Part shown: positions 1 through 11,664 of the stretch, in pieces
How positions within the stretch are numbered: the first letter of the stretch is position 1
How the letters are laid out: every line of letters begins with the position of its first letter
From: Angiostrongylus vasorum
Lineage: Eukaryota; Nematoda; Chromadorea; Rhabditida; Metastrongylidae
Direction of reading: 5' to 3'
NCBI GenBank assembly: GCA_018806985.1
Contig: JADANN010000311.1
Coordinates: forward strand, 682,001-746,000
DNA length: 64,000 nucleotides
Translations under genes and position numbers: made by a program
The notes under the pieces: model-generated
What the model was told of the DNA's origin: nothing
Databases searched by the model: none
Seen by the model: only the letters and a program-made list of their open reading frames with translations

Positions 1-89
1 ATTGAACCATGCGCCCAAACGGTAGAGGAGGTATTGCATGAGTTCACATGTGGTTTTTATGACCTCTTAAAAACAGTGCGGGGACGAAT

Positions 90-340
90 GCGCAGGCAAA
101 ACGATTAGACCTCTCTGCATCCGTATAGAAGAGGACCTAGTTGGGAAATTTAGATTCAAACAAAACACTCTACTAGGCACGCATGGGAAACAGAGATATA
201 ACCGAGAGGGTTTTGAAGTGGAAATCACCATCTTCGCACAGGTATCGAAAACTTCAGTGTGCAAAACTCTTGGAGCATTCTGGATAAATTCCAAAAGCCC
301 AAAAAATGAACCGCTGAGGAGGATTTCTCGCTACCACCAG
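90..340 (+). mobile_element. Penelope-like element remnant: GIY-YIG endonuclease C-terminus
   Basis: Reading the + strand from about 90 gives GDECAGKTIRPLCIRIEEDL, VGKFRFKQNTLLGTH, EGFEVEITIFAQVSKTSVCK and TLGAFWINSKSPKNE. This is the end of the GIY-YIG nuclease of Penelope-like retroelements (pattern G-x-T-x-R-P-x-x-x-R-x-x-E-H, T-x-L-G-x-H, F-E-x-x-x-T-I-L-A, L-E-A-F-W-I). The usual YIGET is replaced and the frame ends soon after. No reverse transcriptase is seen; the element is cut at the window edge or truncated. Confidence 0.7.
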
Positions 341-654
341 TGATCTAACACAGTATATTTTAACGTGAAAGTGGCTCATTGCCCATCCATATGTACACTG
401 TACGGTTCGTTTCTACTTGGAATACTCAGTGGAAGACTCATAGAAGGCTGTTACTGTGTGAATAGGTTGTTTCATTTCCAATTCGATTGAAACCTATGCG
501 TCTTGGTTTTTCTGTTCGTGTTGTGGAGGTGCCTGGCTGACTAGATTACAGGCAAGTTAATCTTTTCATGCTCCGAAGAAAGCGAAATCTAGTGAAGCGT
601 TGGCTACTACTAACAACTAAGATAATGACAACTTAGAGTGTGCTTATCAAGAAA

Positions 655-985
655 ACAGCTAATACCATCGCAAGGATGCTAAGATATGAGCAAAACTCGG
701 AATCTCAGCTGCGCTTCGAAGCCTTGATTACCTTTACTGGGGGTTCATGGGTTATTCCTTCGACCAACGGAAACCTTTGTTTTGCCCTTCTCTCAGCGAT
801 GATTTCACTCTATCATTGCTTTCACCAATCATTTGAAAGAAAAAAAAACGTGGGTGAGGGAAGGGAAAGAAAAGACCTTTTCTGGTGTGATGTATAACAG
901 ATGAACACCTCGCAAGGGTAGTCACGGGTTCGAATCTTACCTGTAGTTCCGAGTTTTGCTCATGTCTCATTAACATTGTGGCTGT
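655..985. repeat. SINE-4 head-to-head pair
   Basis: Left unit (655-790, minus) carries AAGATATGAGCAAAACTCGG; right unit (800-985, plus) carries box B CACGGGTTCGAATCTTACC and the complement CCGAGTTTTGCTCATGTCTC. The perfect box B supports a tRNA origin of this family. GAAAGAAAAAAAAACG between them. Confidence 0.6.
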
Positions 986-999
986 ATTTCACGTATTAC

Positions 1000-2200
1000 C
1001 CCATGAAGAAAGAATATGCCTAGGCAGAAAGTTATCACAGCCAATACTATTATTTAACACTTGTTAGTGATCGTCATATTATAAGCTGTTGCCCAAACAC
1101 AGTAGTAGTTAGTCAACTAATTATAATAGATTTCTATGCTTCCTAGATTTGGAAATGACATGTTTAAGTACATAAAGAATGTCCACTGTTCATGTGTATG
1201 TTGGCTTTTTTTAATAATGAGATTTAGCAGCACATATCATTCTTTCCTGACAATTGCATTTCATACTAAAACTTCCTGCTATTATTTTTGAGGAATCCTT
1301 TAAAATTCCTTAGAGTTGATTAGTAGTGATCGATGGGAATTAACGCAAGCGGGATCTTGCTGCTACCATCGATGTGATTCTTCCGTTCGTTGACTCGCTT
1401 TTCTCAGAAACTTTTTCCTTTTCAGTAAAATGTTTCATAATATTGGAAACTGAGTCATAGTAATAACGTAGTGCAGAATTACGGCACACTGACGGCCCCC
1501 TTCACCCAGCTATATCCGTTCACGTTTTCATAATGAGTTCAGTCGCCGCATGAGAGGGAGCGCTTGAGAAACCCACTTCGTCATCCATCAACAATATCTT
1601 CGTTTATTCATACTGATTCATTTTTTATGTGTTCAGTCTCTTTCGCTAAATTACGTCTACTCACTCACTGATCAAATTATTAGCGTTAAAACACTTCAGG
1701 TAAAGGTTTGTTTGTTTTTTACGAGCTAGAGGTAACCAAGATATTGATTTATTTTTCATTTTGTCTTCTTTTTTTTCGTACGTTTTGAATCTCGCGGCTA
1801 TGTATCGCCGTTTAGGCCGCACGTCTCCGAGCTATGGAGTCTCGAACTGGTTCTGTGGGTGACTGCTCTAAAATTGCCAACTATCGAACTAGTAGGCAAA
1901 ATCTGTTAAGAAGACGGTTTGCTTTTCTTACCGGTCTAGTCTAATTCGTTATTTCCTCGTTCTCGTTTTGCTTATCTTTTTTTTTGTGAGTGATAACCAA
2001 AAACCTGTGAACAGAACCATGCATGTTATATTTTTGAACTCTTTGGTGTTTTGGAATGCAGCTGAACACAGGGAATCGAAAACGTTGTTAACGTAAATCG
2101 TCATTTATCACGAGATTTTTTCTTTCTAATATTCCGTAGTTGGGGTTTTTTTATATGTCCACCATTTGTATTTATCAAGCATATCTACTGTCGATTTCAG
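1000..2200. other. No gene recognised
   Basis: AT-rich, probably intron of the upstream gene whose exon starts at 2201. No repeat family found. Confidence 0.4.
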
Positions 2201-5200
2201 TTCAACAAGACGGCGAATATCTAATGCTCAACGTCTTGCTGATCTGGAGGACTTTATCAATCGAAGGTAAGTCAAACCACTAGCTTCCTATGTGTGGAGT
2301 CTGAATGAACGTTAAAAAAGTATTCGATACAATGGAAAAACTGAAGTTTGATGGTGGTTAATGGATAGGCATTTGTTCATTAATTGAATAAAATAATTAA
2401 TAATTTCTGCATCCACCTGGTAATTTCTGTTCCTCATTTACCGTACTCTAATTTGCAATTGTTTTCACCCCATAGCGTCGAAGCCTATCTGGTTTTGAAG
2501 CGTCTACTGTATTATTTTCACTTTTTTTTATAGATCTAACATGTTCAAACACAAGTCCTGTGCTATCTCCATGATGTCCGCTTAATAAATGTGTCTATAA
2601 AAAAACTTGCTACGGTGTCTCTTCCTTTTTTACAATATATACATATAACTTCAATGATGCTGAGATATTTGCAAACTCCGAACGGCAACTGTCTGAGGTG
2701 GAGAACGAATGCGCTATCACCCTTTCCGGGGGACAACGCGTTCAGCACCACACCATGCGGGTCCTTCGTTTCGCCTGTCTCTCAGCTTGTTCTATCGATC
2801 ATACATATATATATATATATATATATTTTTATATATATATATATCATCTACATCTGTTTATACATATGCATATACATATGAAATTCGCAATATTCATTAC
2901 CTCCAATGATTCAAAAGTTCATCCATCGTTTGGTTTTCTATGCTGCATTTTTCTGTTAAATGTAGATAGTATTTGCCAGCGATCTGCGAAAGGCTCTATC
3001 ACTTTTTCATTTCATTTCAAATATATCTACTGTGATTTTGTTGCTAAGCGGTCATTTTTCTCCATTGTTCAAACCAACTTGGGGTGTTGTGGAATGAACT
3101 AATTGGAGAAAAATAGTGTGCCATTCCATCCGAATAAACAGATTCCAGTTCTACAAAAAGGAGAGACATATATAACAGCAGTTATCAATAATTCTCACTA
3201 TGAACAATCTGATGCTATGCTTGCGAATCCATTTGGATACTGTACAATTATATGTGGTTGTTGTGCAGAGCGGACCTGTATTGTATTCTGTGTGTTGTAT
3301 TTCTCAAACCTCGCCTGGCACCAACCAAATCATTCACTATGCGGCTTTGGCAAATTGGTAGTAAACAGGCGTCTTCCTATCCACAAAGGCTTGTAGCTGT
3401 CTGTTATGAAGACCTTGGAACGCTCTTGTAGAGCCATCCTAAGATTGCAAGGAGAATCAGGCCGACTAAATGAATAAGACAAATTCCTCACAGCGACAGG
3501 CGAAGCCTCAAGCAAATCGAAACAGCTTTGCGGATGATGAAAGCAAGATGGTTAACCGAGGGCTACCAGCGGATAAAAAACATTTATGTCTGCATGGAAA
3601 GTATAAGTCAATAGAATGTAGCATGAGCAAACAGCCCATCTTTTGAACCTATCCATATTTTGGAGCTAAGGACCTACTCACTGTTAATGATTTTGCGTTT
3701 TTATTGTCATCGTTCCAATTATCTTAAGCCTTCTCACATAAATTTTTAATCCATAATAAATGCTATGTAGAATCGTTTAAGTACCAAAATGAAACCTAGT
3801 GTCAGGTTTTTTTGTGATTAAATGAGGACTTCCCACTACGGAAATGTTTAGCAGTTTGGACACACAACTAAAACATTTAATATATGGAATAACTTCACTG
3901 TTTTTCTTGTTTACAAACTCAGTTCACTAGTTAAAAAAACCATTTTACTTTTCCGAATACAAAAAATAGTTATATTTTCCTGGGTTAGGTTTTTTTCCAG
4001 AAAACTGCTGCACTAGTAGGTCTGACTTTTCACTCAAGAGTGGCAGACTTCGCTGCATTGATTTCGCTTTGTTTCAATGAATTCATTCGAAGCTTTCAAT
4101 ATTAGCTTAACTGTCACATCGATTTCTCTGGGGTTGTAGGAATGCTGTGGCACGAGCCAATTTGCAGATCAAAAAGTAGCATCACTCCATGAATTTAATA
4201 ACTCAATTATCCAGTATCGCTCCAAACCTTGAAGAAATCAGTTATTTTTAATGCCCTAAATCTATAAAGCATATAACAGTAAGAATCTTTGGAAAATCCA
4301 ATGCGGGACGACAAAACAACTTCGATGCTCTTTGAAATTTTTTGGTTTAACGGTTTGCTAAAGTCGCCTTGGATCGAGTTTTATCGAAATTTGTGTCCTT
4401 TCCTCCTTTTCTCGTTTTGTTCCTCGCTTATTTCTCCTGCTGCGTTTCCTTTCTGTGCCTTCATCTTTCTCTTGCTCTCATTGGATCTCTCTGTCGCTGT
4501 TCCTATGTATCTATTACTTCTCTTCAAATCTCATTATCGCTTCGCATTCATAATGTCTGACTGCTATAAAATTTGCTTTCTAAGTCTGCAATAAAGGAGA
4601 CTGTCATAAGTCCACTGGTTACACTGGTTACTATTTTCGTATGCACTGATTTAATTAATGCCAATCTTTCTGTTAAAGAAAGCACACCTACCGAACTCTG
4701 TATTTTTTATGTTACTGTGTTTTCTGAAAACGACATTTCCTTTCTAGTTCGTCCTGTGATCTCTTCTTTAAGGAAAATAAGCAGATTTTACAACAATATG
4801 GAACGGTCATTCAAAAAAACCAATTTTCAAACAAAAAAACATCCTTTTCACCTTTTCTGTCAATGAAGTTCGACTCTAGTAATACGTCCAATTGAATTGC
4901 GACGGAAAGCATATTTCGCCATCTAATCAAAAATATTAAGAACGTGTAAAGCACCGTAACTTATCGGATTTTGCACAACGTAATGAATGTCGTTGAATGC
5001 TGATCAAGCCGATTTTCCCAGGAGTCCTGGGATAGGCGTGCTAGAGCGTTCCCACGTGGATTAAAGAGAGTGATCAGGACCCAGACAAGTACCAATTTCC
5101 CGTCTCCGAATGGATAGGTGGCTTGGTGAGGTCTATGCGGCGTGGAATCAGCATTGTGCTTGTGAAGAACGGAAACACTACCACTGCTTTATCAGCTGCA

Positions 5201-6034
5201 TCTGAAATTGTTGTGAAACAAATTTTACTATTATACTGGCGGGTGATTGCTGATGGCAACGTTAAGTAGAAAACTAGCTGAGAAAAACGCAAAGCAAGGG
5301 CTTCAGTGGTGTAGTGTGCAATTCGCGAGCCCCTGGAAAGGGTAATAGTGATTCGATCTAGCCCAGGGTCCAAGTTTTGCGAGCATCTCAGCATCGTACT
5401 GGTTGTATTTCACAAATTTTAGTTCTCTTCGTATTCTTGAGGGAGTCGTTGTATGAAAAATAATGTTCGTTTTCATGGATCACAGGCAGAAAATACAACT
5501 TACTCTGTTCTTGTCAATATATGTGTCTTATTTAAGCATTTATTTTGACGGTGAAGCGTTTTTAACTGGTTACTGACATCGATATAATTAATTGCGTTTT
5601 TTCATAGTAAATTGTAACCACGTCTATGCTGTATAGTCGATGAGAAGGAAGCTGTTTGATCAAAAAGGAAATAAAATAAACCAAGCACTTTGGAATAGAA
5701 AAAGTTGGCAACCCACACTACTGCTAGAGCGAATTTTATTCAGCTGAGTTGCGGCATTTCTATTGATTTGGACGGATTCCACTCCAATATGTGCTTTATT
5801 AGATTAATTTCGCTGAACGACTTCTTCAACATAGGACGTTATCTGACTCCTAGCGATGTTAAGGAACGATGCTGCGGCTTTCTGAACGCATCATGAACTT
5901 TCGGTTCACTTTTTAAACATTCTATTCAGTTTATTATTTGCTAATTTGCCAATGTAATTACTTTATTTTCTTCCAGCCGCGCTGACGTTCTTACACCAAA
6001 ATACCGTCGCTACATAAGGGAATATATCTTATGA
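2201..6034 (+). CDS. Probable 3' end of an upstream gene (two exons, partial)
   Basis: Exon 2201-2266 follows TCGATTTCAG and ends at GTAAGT; it reads STRRRISNAQRLADLEDFIN plus a split codon. Exon 5977-6034 follows CTTCCAG and completes it in frame as SRADVLTPKYRRYIREYIL and TGA at 6032-6034. The basic, helix-like sequence looks like a conserved protein tail, but I do not recognise the family. The same split phase also fits the Munc13-4 exon at 23629 (giving ...[12 protein letters not shown]), so the 2.2 kb exon could be an alternative 5' exon of that gene instead. The body of the gene would lie upstream of the window. Confidence 0.45.
2640..2805 (-). repeat. SINE-4 copy
   Basis: ATGATGCTGAGATATTTGCA, GCGCTATCACCCTTTCCGGG, ACCACACCATGCGGGTCCTT and CTCTCAGCTTGTTCTATCGA. 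Directly followed by a TA microsatellite. Confidence 0.8.
2806..2880. repeat. TA microsatellite
   Basis: Interrupted (TA)n next to the SINE-4 copy. Confidence 0.9.
3340..3620 (+). repeat. SINE-2 relic
   Basis: Partial similarity to SINE-2 bodies: GGCAAATTGGTAG, CATCCTAAGATTGCAAGGAG, CCTCAAGCAAATCG, TTTGCGGATGATGAAAGCAA. Both ends unclear. Confidence 0.4.
5005..5195 (-). repeat. SINE-2 fragment
   Basis: Shares GACCCAGACAAGTACCAATT, TTGGTGAGG and the ACACTACCACTGCTTTA head complement with the 60.7 kb copy. Truncated. Confidence 0.55.
5230..5415 (+). repeat. SINE-4 copy, diverged
   Basis: GGGTGATTGCTGATGGCAAC, AACTAGCTGAGAAAAACGC, box A-like CAGTGGTGTAGTG, box B-like AGTGATTCGATCTAGCCC, and TTTTGCGAGCATCTCAGCAT. 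Confidence 0.65.
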
Positions 6035-6374
6035 GATTGTGTAGGTCAGATGGAATGTTGGAAATAGAAGTACATTTTATTTATAAAATCAATGCTTTCT
6101 CCTTGAGCAGACACGAACTTATTAATAACAAGGTCTAACAATTGCAAGATTAGCTGACATTTCGACGATTTCGCCTAATTCAGAGCTTGAAAAGGTCAAG
6201 TCAAGCACTATACCCCAAGCACAAAGCATTCAATACATAAATATCATTTACGTGCTAAACAGTTTCCTTTAAACAATCACTGTTCTGTTCTTTATAAGTT
6301 TTCCAGCTATTGTTGGAGACCAGCATAACAGAGTCCCACTTGAGTAAGGACTGTGCATACGTCAAGCGTAATCA

Positions 6375-6655
6375 CGAAGCACTCCCTCCTTGCGATTCAT
6401 TTTTGGACTTTTGGGATTTATCCAAAATGCTTCAGCGGTTTTACACGCTGATGATATAACTTCTTGTTCAAGGATAGGAACTTTTGCCTTAAAAGCTCTA
6501 TCGCTATGTGTTTACGCCCTGTGTTTGTCTAGTGAAGTGTTTTGTTTGACTTTAAGTTTTCCAATTAGGTGCTCTTGTATAGGATTAAACGGTGGCCTAC
6601 CCCTTTCGTCAGTGTATTCGTCCTCATGTACCTACAAGAGATAAGCTATAACATT
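6375..6655 (-). mobile_element. Penelope-like element remnant: second GIY-YIG C-terminus, with stops
   Basis: The minus strand reads EDEYTDE-like text, then PIQEHLIGKLKVKQNTSLDK, AKVPILEQEVISSACKTAEA and FWINPKSPKMNRKEG, broken by stops. It is clearly homologous in DNA and protein to the copy at 90-340. About 200 bp downstream on the same strand (6151-6187) lies the hammerhead-like motif. Confidence 0.68.
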
Positions 6656-6837
6656 CCCGAACTCGTACAACCACCAAACCACCGTCTCTACATTAGAGAA
6701 AAAAATATGCAATATCGTGTTATACACAGACGGTCGCACTAGCAGTTACGAACTACCTGTTGTTCTAGAGTACTCGGTGGTATTTCAATCACTGCTACCG
6801 AAATATTTAAACATGCCGTTTTTAAACAACGCTTTAC

Positions 6838-7215
6838 TACCTTGCACGGCCCGTCCTCACTGGTTGTGAGGGCAGCAGTATAATCTCCCCTTTTTTCGGA
6901 GTTTTGCTGGTTTAGCCATTGTGTTTCCCTGGAGTTCCGAGGTCAACCTTGCCAAAGCTTGCCCCCAGGTCGCCACCACCATAAGCAGTCGCAGCCCTCG
7001 TGGATCAGAGGGAGATTTGCCACCATGCGACTAGTTTGATAGCAGGACGTTGGTCGGTCCTGGTATTGGTTTACTCTTAGCTAGGCTTCCTGATGGAAAA
7101 GCAGGACTTCTCAGCTTCGGAGACCCTGCCAAGGAGGTGAATCCCCCGCTTTAAATCGCAGCCCGACACCCAGGAACACCTCTCAGCTACAATGAGGCGG
7201 TAAACCATTGAAACG
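6838..7215 (-). repeat. SINE-3 copy (about 380 bp, RTE-like 3' end)
   Basis: Family of about 380 bp defined by six copies here. Forward strand runs from CACGGCCCGTCCTCACTGGT through TTTTGCTGGTTTAGCCATTG, CACCATGCGACTAGTTTGAT and GGTATTGGTTTACTCTTAGC to ACAATGAGGCGGTAAACCAT. Oriented so that the end shared with the RTE LINE (GGCCCGTC... side) is 3'. Confidence 0.75.
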
Positions 7216-8379
7216 AACATCGCTTTATAGCTGCCATTACGTTCTTGGAAATAAAAAAGCAGGTGAAACTGGACACCGAGGAGCTGCCATATCGCAGCCA
7301 TTGGAAATGACTATGTGCTACTCCAATTTCACGAATTCCTCCTCTGCTCTCTTGCTGTGCACATAATGGTGTGTGTTGGAAGCACATTTCTAGCAAGTGC
7401 CTTTTTTTGTGCAAAGATTGAGAGGAAAGATAATTAACCAGTGTGTTTTGTTACTTGGCACTCAGTACCATTTCATGGTGCAATCGTTTTTGGATACGTT
7501 AATGTGAAGATGTAAAAACCGAAACCAATCATCTTTCGTTTCTCCTAGATAAAATTTATGTGCTCTGACTGCTAGTTTAACAATTTACAACATATGTCCA
7601 ACACCTTTTCTGCGAAAATATGACAAAACAGTCGTCGATATACCTACAGTAGAGTAGTGGTCGGCGATTGAGTATTAGAGCTTCAACTTTAGACATTAAT
7701 GCATTGGCATGGCAAGGCTTGGTGCCTTTCGCTGTCCCATTGCCAACCTTCTCATTTGTGCGTGATCATTCTCGGACTCTCCGACTACTGAACACTTTAG
7801 GCACTCCCTTTAAAGAACCATGAGCTGCTGAATCGAGAAACCGTGCTTATTTCTCCTTCGTATTATATGAGGAGTTGGAGGACGGCTTGCATAGTGGAGT
7901 CATTCGACATACTTGTGTGAAGGACGGTACCGTCGAAGGACACTACTGCGTACAATCTGCTAGGACTCGCGTTATATTGACGATACATGAACATCTGAGT
8001 GGGCTAAGGTGTATTTCAGCAACTGCATGAGTGTTAAGTTCATAAACAACATTACTTTATTCGTGGAGCTGTCTCCACAGCTGATGATTGCTCTAACCTT
8101 GGACATTGAAGAAGACGATTTACAAAACCTTATCGCAGATTCATTTGAAAAAAAAACTTTATAAGAGAAGTGTGAGAGTAACGTAATTTTTATAAACGCT
8201 TTTTTTGAATTGAAGTTTTTGTTGCGTGAACTTCAGATGGACCTGTGAAACAGTTTTTCTTGGTCGCTTTCTATGAGTCTTTGGCTGGATATGTCACGTG
8301 GAGACCGACCGCACAGAGTTTACATGGAAGCGTAATGTGTCAAGCGTATGTATAAACGCTGTTTAATAAAATCCCTGGC

Positions 8380-8680
8380 TCGATCCACCCTGGACAATTA
8401 AGCTTTACATCCCTGTGGTCAGAAAATTGGTATTGGTACTAGACTTGCTTGCGGAGAGCTCACTCCGACGTTCAAAAGCAGGCGACTGCCTAGTATTGTT
8501 CTAACCGTGCTATCTTAGGATTCCAGAGATAATCTGTTTTACTGGGTTTCAATGGCTTCTATGAAAAAGATAAAATTCTTAAGTAGCACTAAACTCATGA
8601 AGAAATCCGAAGACTTTCATGGATAATGGATGCGAGGAACCTAATCGACTTGCCAAATATGCGATGTTGGTTCGCACAAA
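8380..8680 (+). repeat. SINE-2 relic
   Basis: Degraded: CTATCTTAGGATTCCAGAGA, the GAAATCCGAAGACTTTCATG block and GGATGCGAGGAACCTAATCG match the body of the 46.8 and 31.9 kb copies; the head is lost. Confidence 0.45.
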
Positions 8681-10375
8681 AAAAAAGCGAAAGAAAAGTA
8701 AAGTACATCACACGATTTCACATGTAATGACCACGAAGTCACAAACACCATTTATCAGTTATTCACTGGGATTTCATTATTTTAAATAATAGTTGTTGAT
8801 GAATATGTCATAATGATATCACTGATTGACTTTATTGATGTCCTCCAAGCGAATAAGAATACAGCAAACAGTCCCATTCGTGGAGTACGTAGTCCTATCT
8901 CGAACTGGCATAAACCGACATTGTTTTCGAGGTGGTTGACTGAGTTTGACGTGATGAAGTAAAACCAGCGGCAATGGTTTGGGCAGAACATTCTACATCA
9001 TCACCGAATTGCTTTCATGCATCGACGAATTGCTTCCATTACGTTGTGCTTTGCCAATTAAGCGATTTTGCTTCGCTCCATCCATCTCGACCATCGTCGA
9101 ACAAGATGATGCTGGCGAAAACAAATGTAAATGCCTACTTTTTTTGCACTTACATTAATTGTTGTGAATTTATCTCATCATATTCTATTTGTCTTTTAAT
9201 GTCATTCTGTTATGACGATGATAGCATTCGACGGCATAGTATAATACTCAGTCTTCGTTCATCATCTGAACAACATTGTCGCGTGAATACGAAAAATATC
9301 GCGGAAGCGAAACCTGCCCAAATAGTGTTATTACTAGTTTTCAAACCGACCAAAAAGCAATGCAACATGTCAAGAACAGAAGAGATCATTAGTGAGGAAA
9401 AGCTGAGTAGAAACTAAAGGAAATGGGAGAAAATAAAAGATACATTGCTTGTCAGTTAGCACCGGCACTGGAGATGAATTTTAAGGCACCAATAATTAAA
9501 TTTCTAATTACTTCTATCATCGAATGGTTTCGTTCGGCTTAGATGGTTTACTAACTTCTTTTCACAAATGTCCAGTTCTGTTAATATCGGTTCCATTTCA
9601 CTTTACATCCATGCAGGCTCGAATCCTACCCAACTTGTAAATAGCACTGTTTTCTGCAGGAACACTAAGGTATTTTTTTCTATTCAATGCGACTTGTCTG
9701 TACGAAATGAAAATACATAACTCATCACTATGGATTTGAATGTTTCCTTCCTACTAGTCGAATATTAAGCACAAATAAAACGATTTCTGAAAAGGTTTTT
9801 TTTTCCTTCTTTTCATTTTCCCATTGTTTTTTTAGTACTACCGTAACTCTTGACGACAAATAAAGAATTTGTTTGCCCGCTCATTCTAATTATCTGTGCA
9901 CTTTTACTTCTGTGAGATTTTTTCACTCAGTAAGGGTTCTGTATTTTTTCTTGTATGCGTGAAGAACAGTTGGTATTTGGGTTGTTGTTTTATTTTTGAA
10001 CTTGTTCCATGTTATGCATTATATCTCATCTCATGTTCCATTTTTTTTAAAGAAATAACCTGGTAACATCCAAAAATAAGGTCCCTATAGTATTCAGACA
10101 TGTGTGTATATGTATCGAACGATGCAAGTCCTGAACCTCTTGTTTCTAGTTCCCTATCGCTACCAAAAACGCAGAACTTACATATCTCTCGTCCACTCCA
10201 ATAATTTATTATGCATGAATGTTTTGCTACTCTGTGGTGTATATTTACAGTTTTGAGTTCCTAATTTATCTATAAGTACATTTTTTTCTCTACAATATAT
10301 CATCATTCTCACATAACGCAAACTCGCCTCTATTAGGAAGAGAGGCTAAAGCATTTTTGCTCATATATTTTAAGA

Positions 10376-10431
10376 TGTTTTTGTATGTGTGTACTTATGG
10401 GTGTGTGTGTATGTATGTGTGTGTTGTGCGT

Positions 10432-10470
<39 letters not shown>

Positions 10471-10550
10471 CGTGTGCGCGCGTGTGTGTGTGTGTTTGTC
10501 TGTGTGTGTCTATGTGTGTATGAGTGCGTGTATATGTGTGGCATATTCGT
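10376..10550 (+). repeat. GT microsatellite
   Basis: Long imperfect (GT)n with a CGCGCG interruption near 10478; the open frame over it is an artefact of the repeat. Confidence 0.95.
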
Positions 10551-11548
10551 GTGTCGGGTAGTTAATGAGGATCAATGGTCAGCCCGTAGTCCGTCTGTCG
10601 TCGCCTTGTCACTCATTTCATTTGCCGTCGTCATTCACCTAACTCTTTCCTCTTTAAATTATTCTGCCCATGTTCATTGTACATGCTGAATCTCAGTATG
10701 TGAAATATTTCTTGAATAAGACTACCCTCTAAAGATCATTTAATTTTTCTGCTTTCTTCCTGTAGGTGTTTTATTGACATTCACAATCACAGTTTCACTT
10801 CCGGTAGTCTTTTTAGTTTCCATATTGCCATCTGTTCAATCATTATTTGGAATAATTTCACAGCTCTTTATATAGACGTTCCCAATAAACTATGAACTGT
10901 ATAGAAACATAGACATAACTATATAAATCTTACTGCAACCAGATTTTCTTCGGAAAATTTTCGTTGCAACTCTCGCAGTGCAGTCTCGTGAACACTTAAC
11001 TTCTCAGTTCGACGATATAAGTGTGTGGATGGGAGGGGGCTTATTGCTGTGTGAGTACGAGAACTGCTACTGCCTCTCTAAACAGTGACAATTTCTCACA
11101 ACTAGTTTTAAACTTGAAGCAAAATTTGCCACATGCTGATATTTTACGGCTAGTTAAGACTCAGTGAAATTCCAGTGTGACCTTTTTCGTTGTCGTCTTT
11201 TGACTTCACTTCTCATGGCACCCTTGTTCTGTCCCGCTCCTTAGACGACGCAAAAGCCGCAATTCCCTTCGTGCATCTATATCCAATCAGTCTACAATTT
11301 TTTTTGTATCCTTACTTTGTTTTTCTATTAGCACCCTATTCATGTCGTTCAACAACATTCTTCACGCATAAAAATCAACAACTCTGTTATCCTCTCGTTT
11401 GCTTTAGTTATATCGTCGCACTCAGCACTGTTCTACTCGGTTCTTATTTATATTTACGAGAGCTGCGTTTCTCCCAGTACTCCTATCCGCCATTTTACCA
11501 AACGCATTTCGACAACCACCTGTGAAAAAATCAGCTATTTTGCTAAAA

Positions 11549-11664
11549 ATGCTCAAGCCGATGGAACGAGCCCAAGCGTGGGCCGGACGTCAACTGAACA
11601 AAGCTCAGCAGATAATTCGTGAGCTCTCCAGTTCGTCTACTGATCCGAAGGAAATTTCACTTCA
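11549..11664 (+). CDS. Probable first coding exon of the Munc13-4-like gene
   Basis: ATG at 11549 opens 38 codons (starts [20 protein letters not shown], then a Ser-rich stretch) and ends two bases into a codon at a strong donor, GTAAGT at 11665. The next exon at 23629 supplies the third base and stays open. If the sequence is instead entered from the acceptor-like AG at 11534 in the phase left by the 2.2 kb exon, it hits a TGA, so this works only as a first coding exon. The N-terminal segment is polar and helix-like, with no signal peptide. The intron that follows is about 12 kb. A pyrimidine-rich stretch lies upstream, but no promoter motif could be assigned. Confidence 0.6.

Larger units (their letters stand above)
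7420..11540. other. Intergenic or 5' region of the Munc13-4-like gene
   Basis: Holds a SINE-2 relic and the GT microsatellite. An open stretch at 8974-9417 has an exon-like piece (9063-9125 before GTAAAT) but no family match or phase partner. Possible promoter region before 11549, unmarked. Confidence 0.4.

Noticed and set aside
67..294. Minus-strand 75-codon frame resembling one at 6390-6644
   Set aside because: The similarity is real but the coding strand is the opposite one: it is the Penelope GIY-YIG remnant.
8974..9417. 147-codon open frame with an exon-like part at 9063-9125
   Set aside because: No family pattern, and no splice partner in the right phase could be found; base composition is ordinary intergenic.
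10357..10689. 110-codon open frame
   Set aside because: It is the translation of the GT microsatellite and its flanks.
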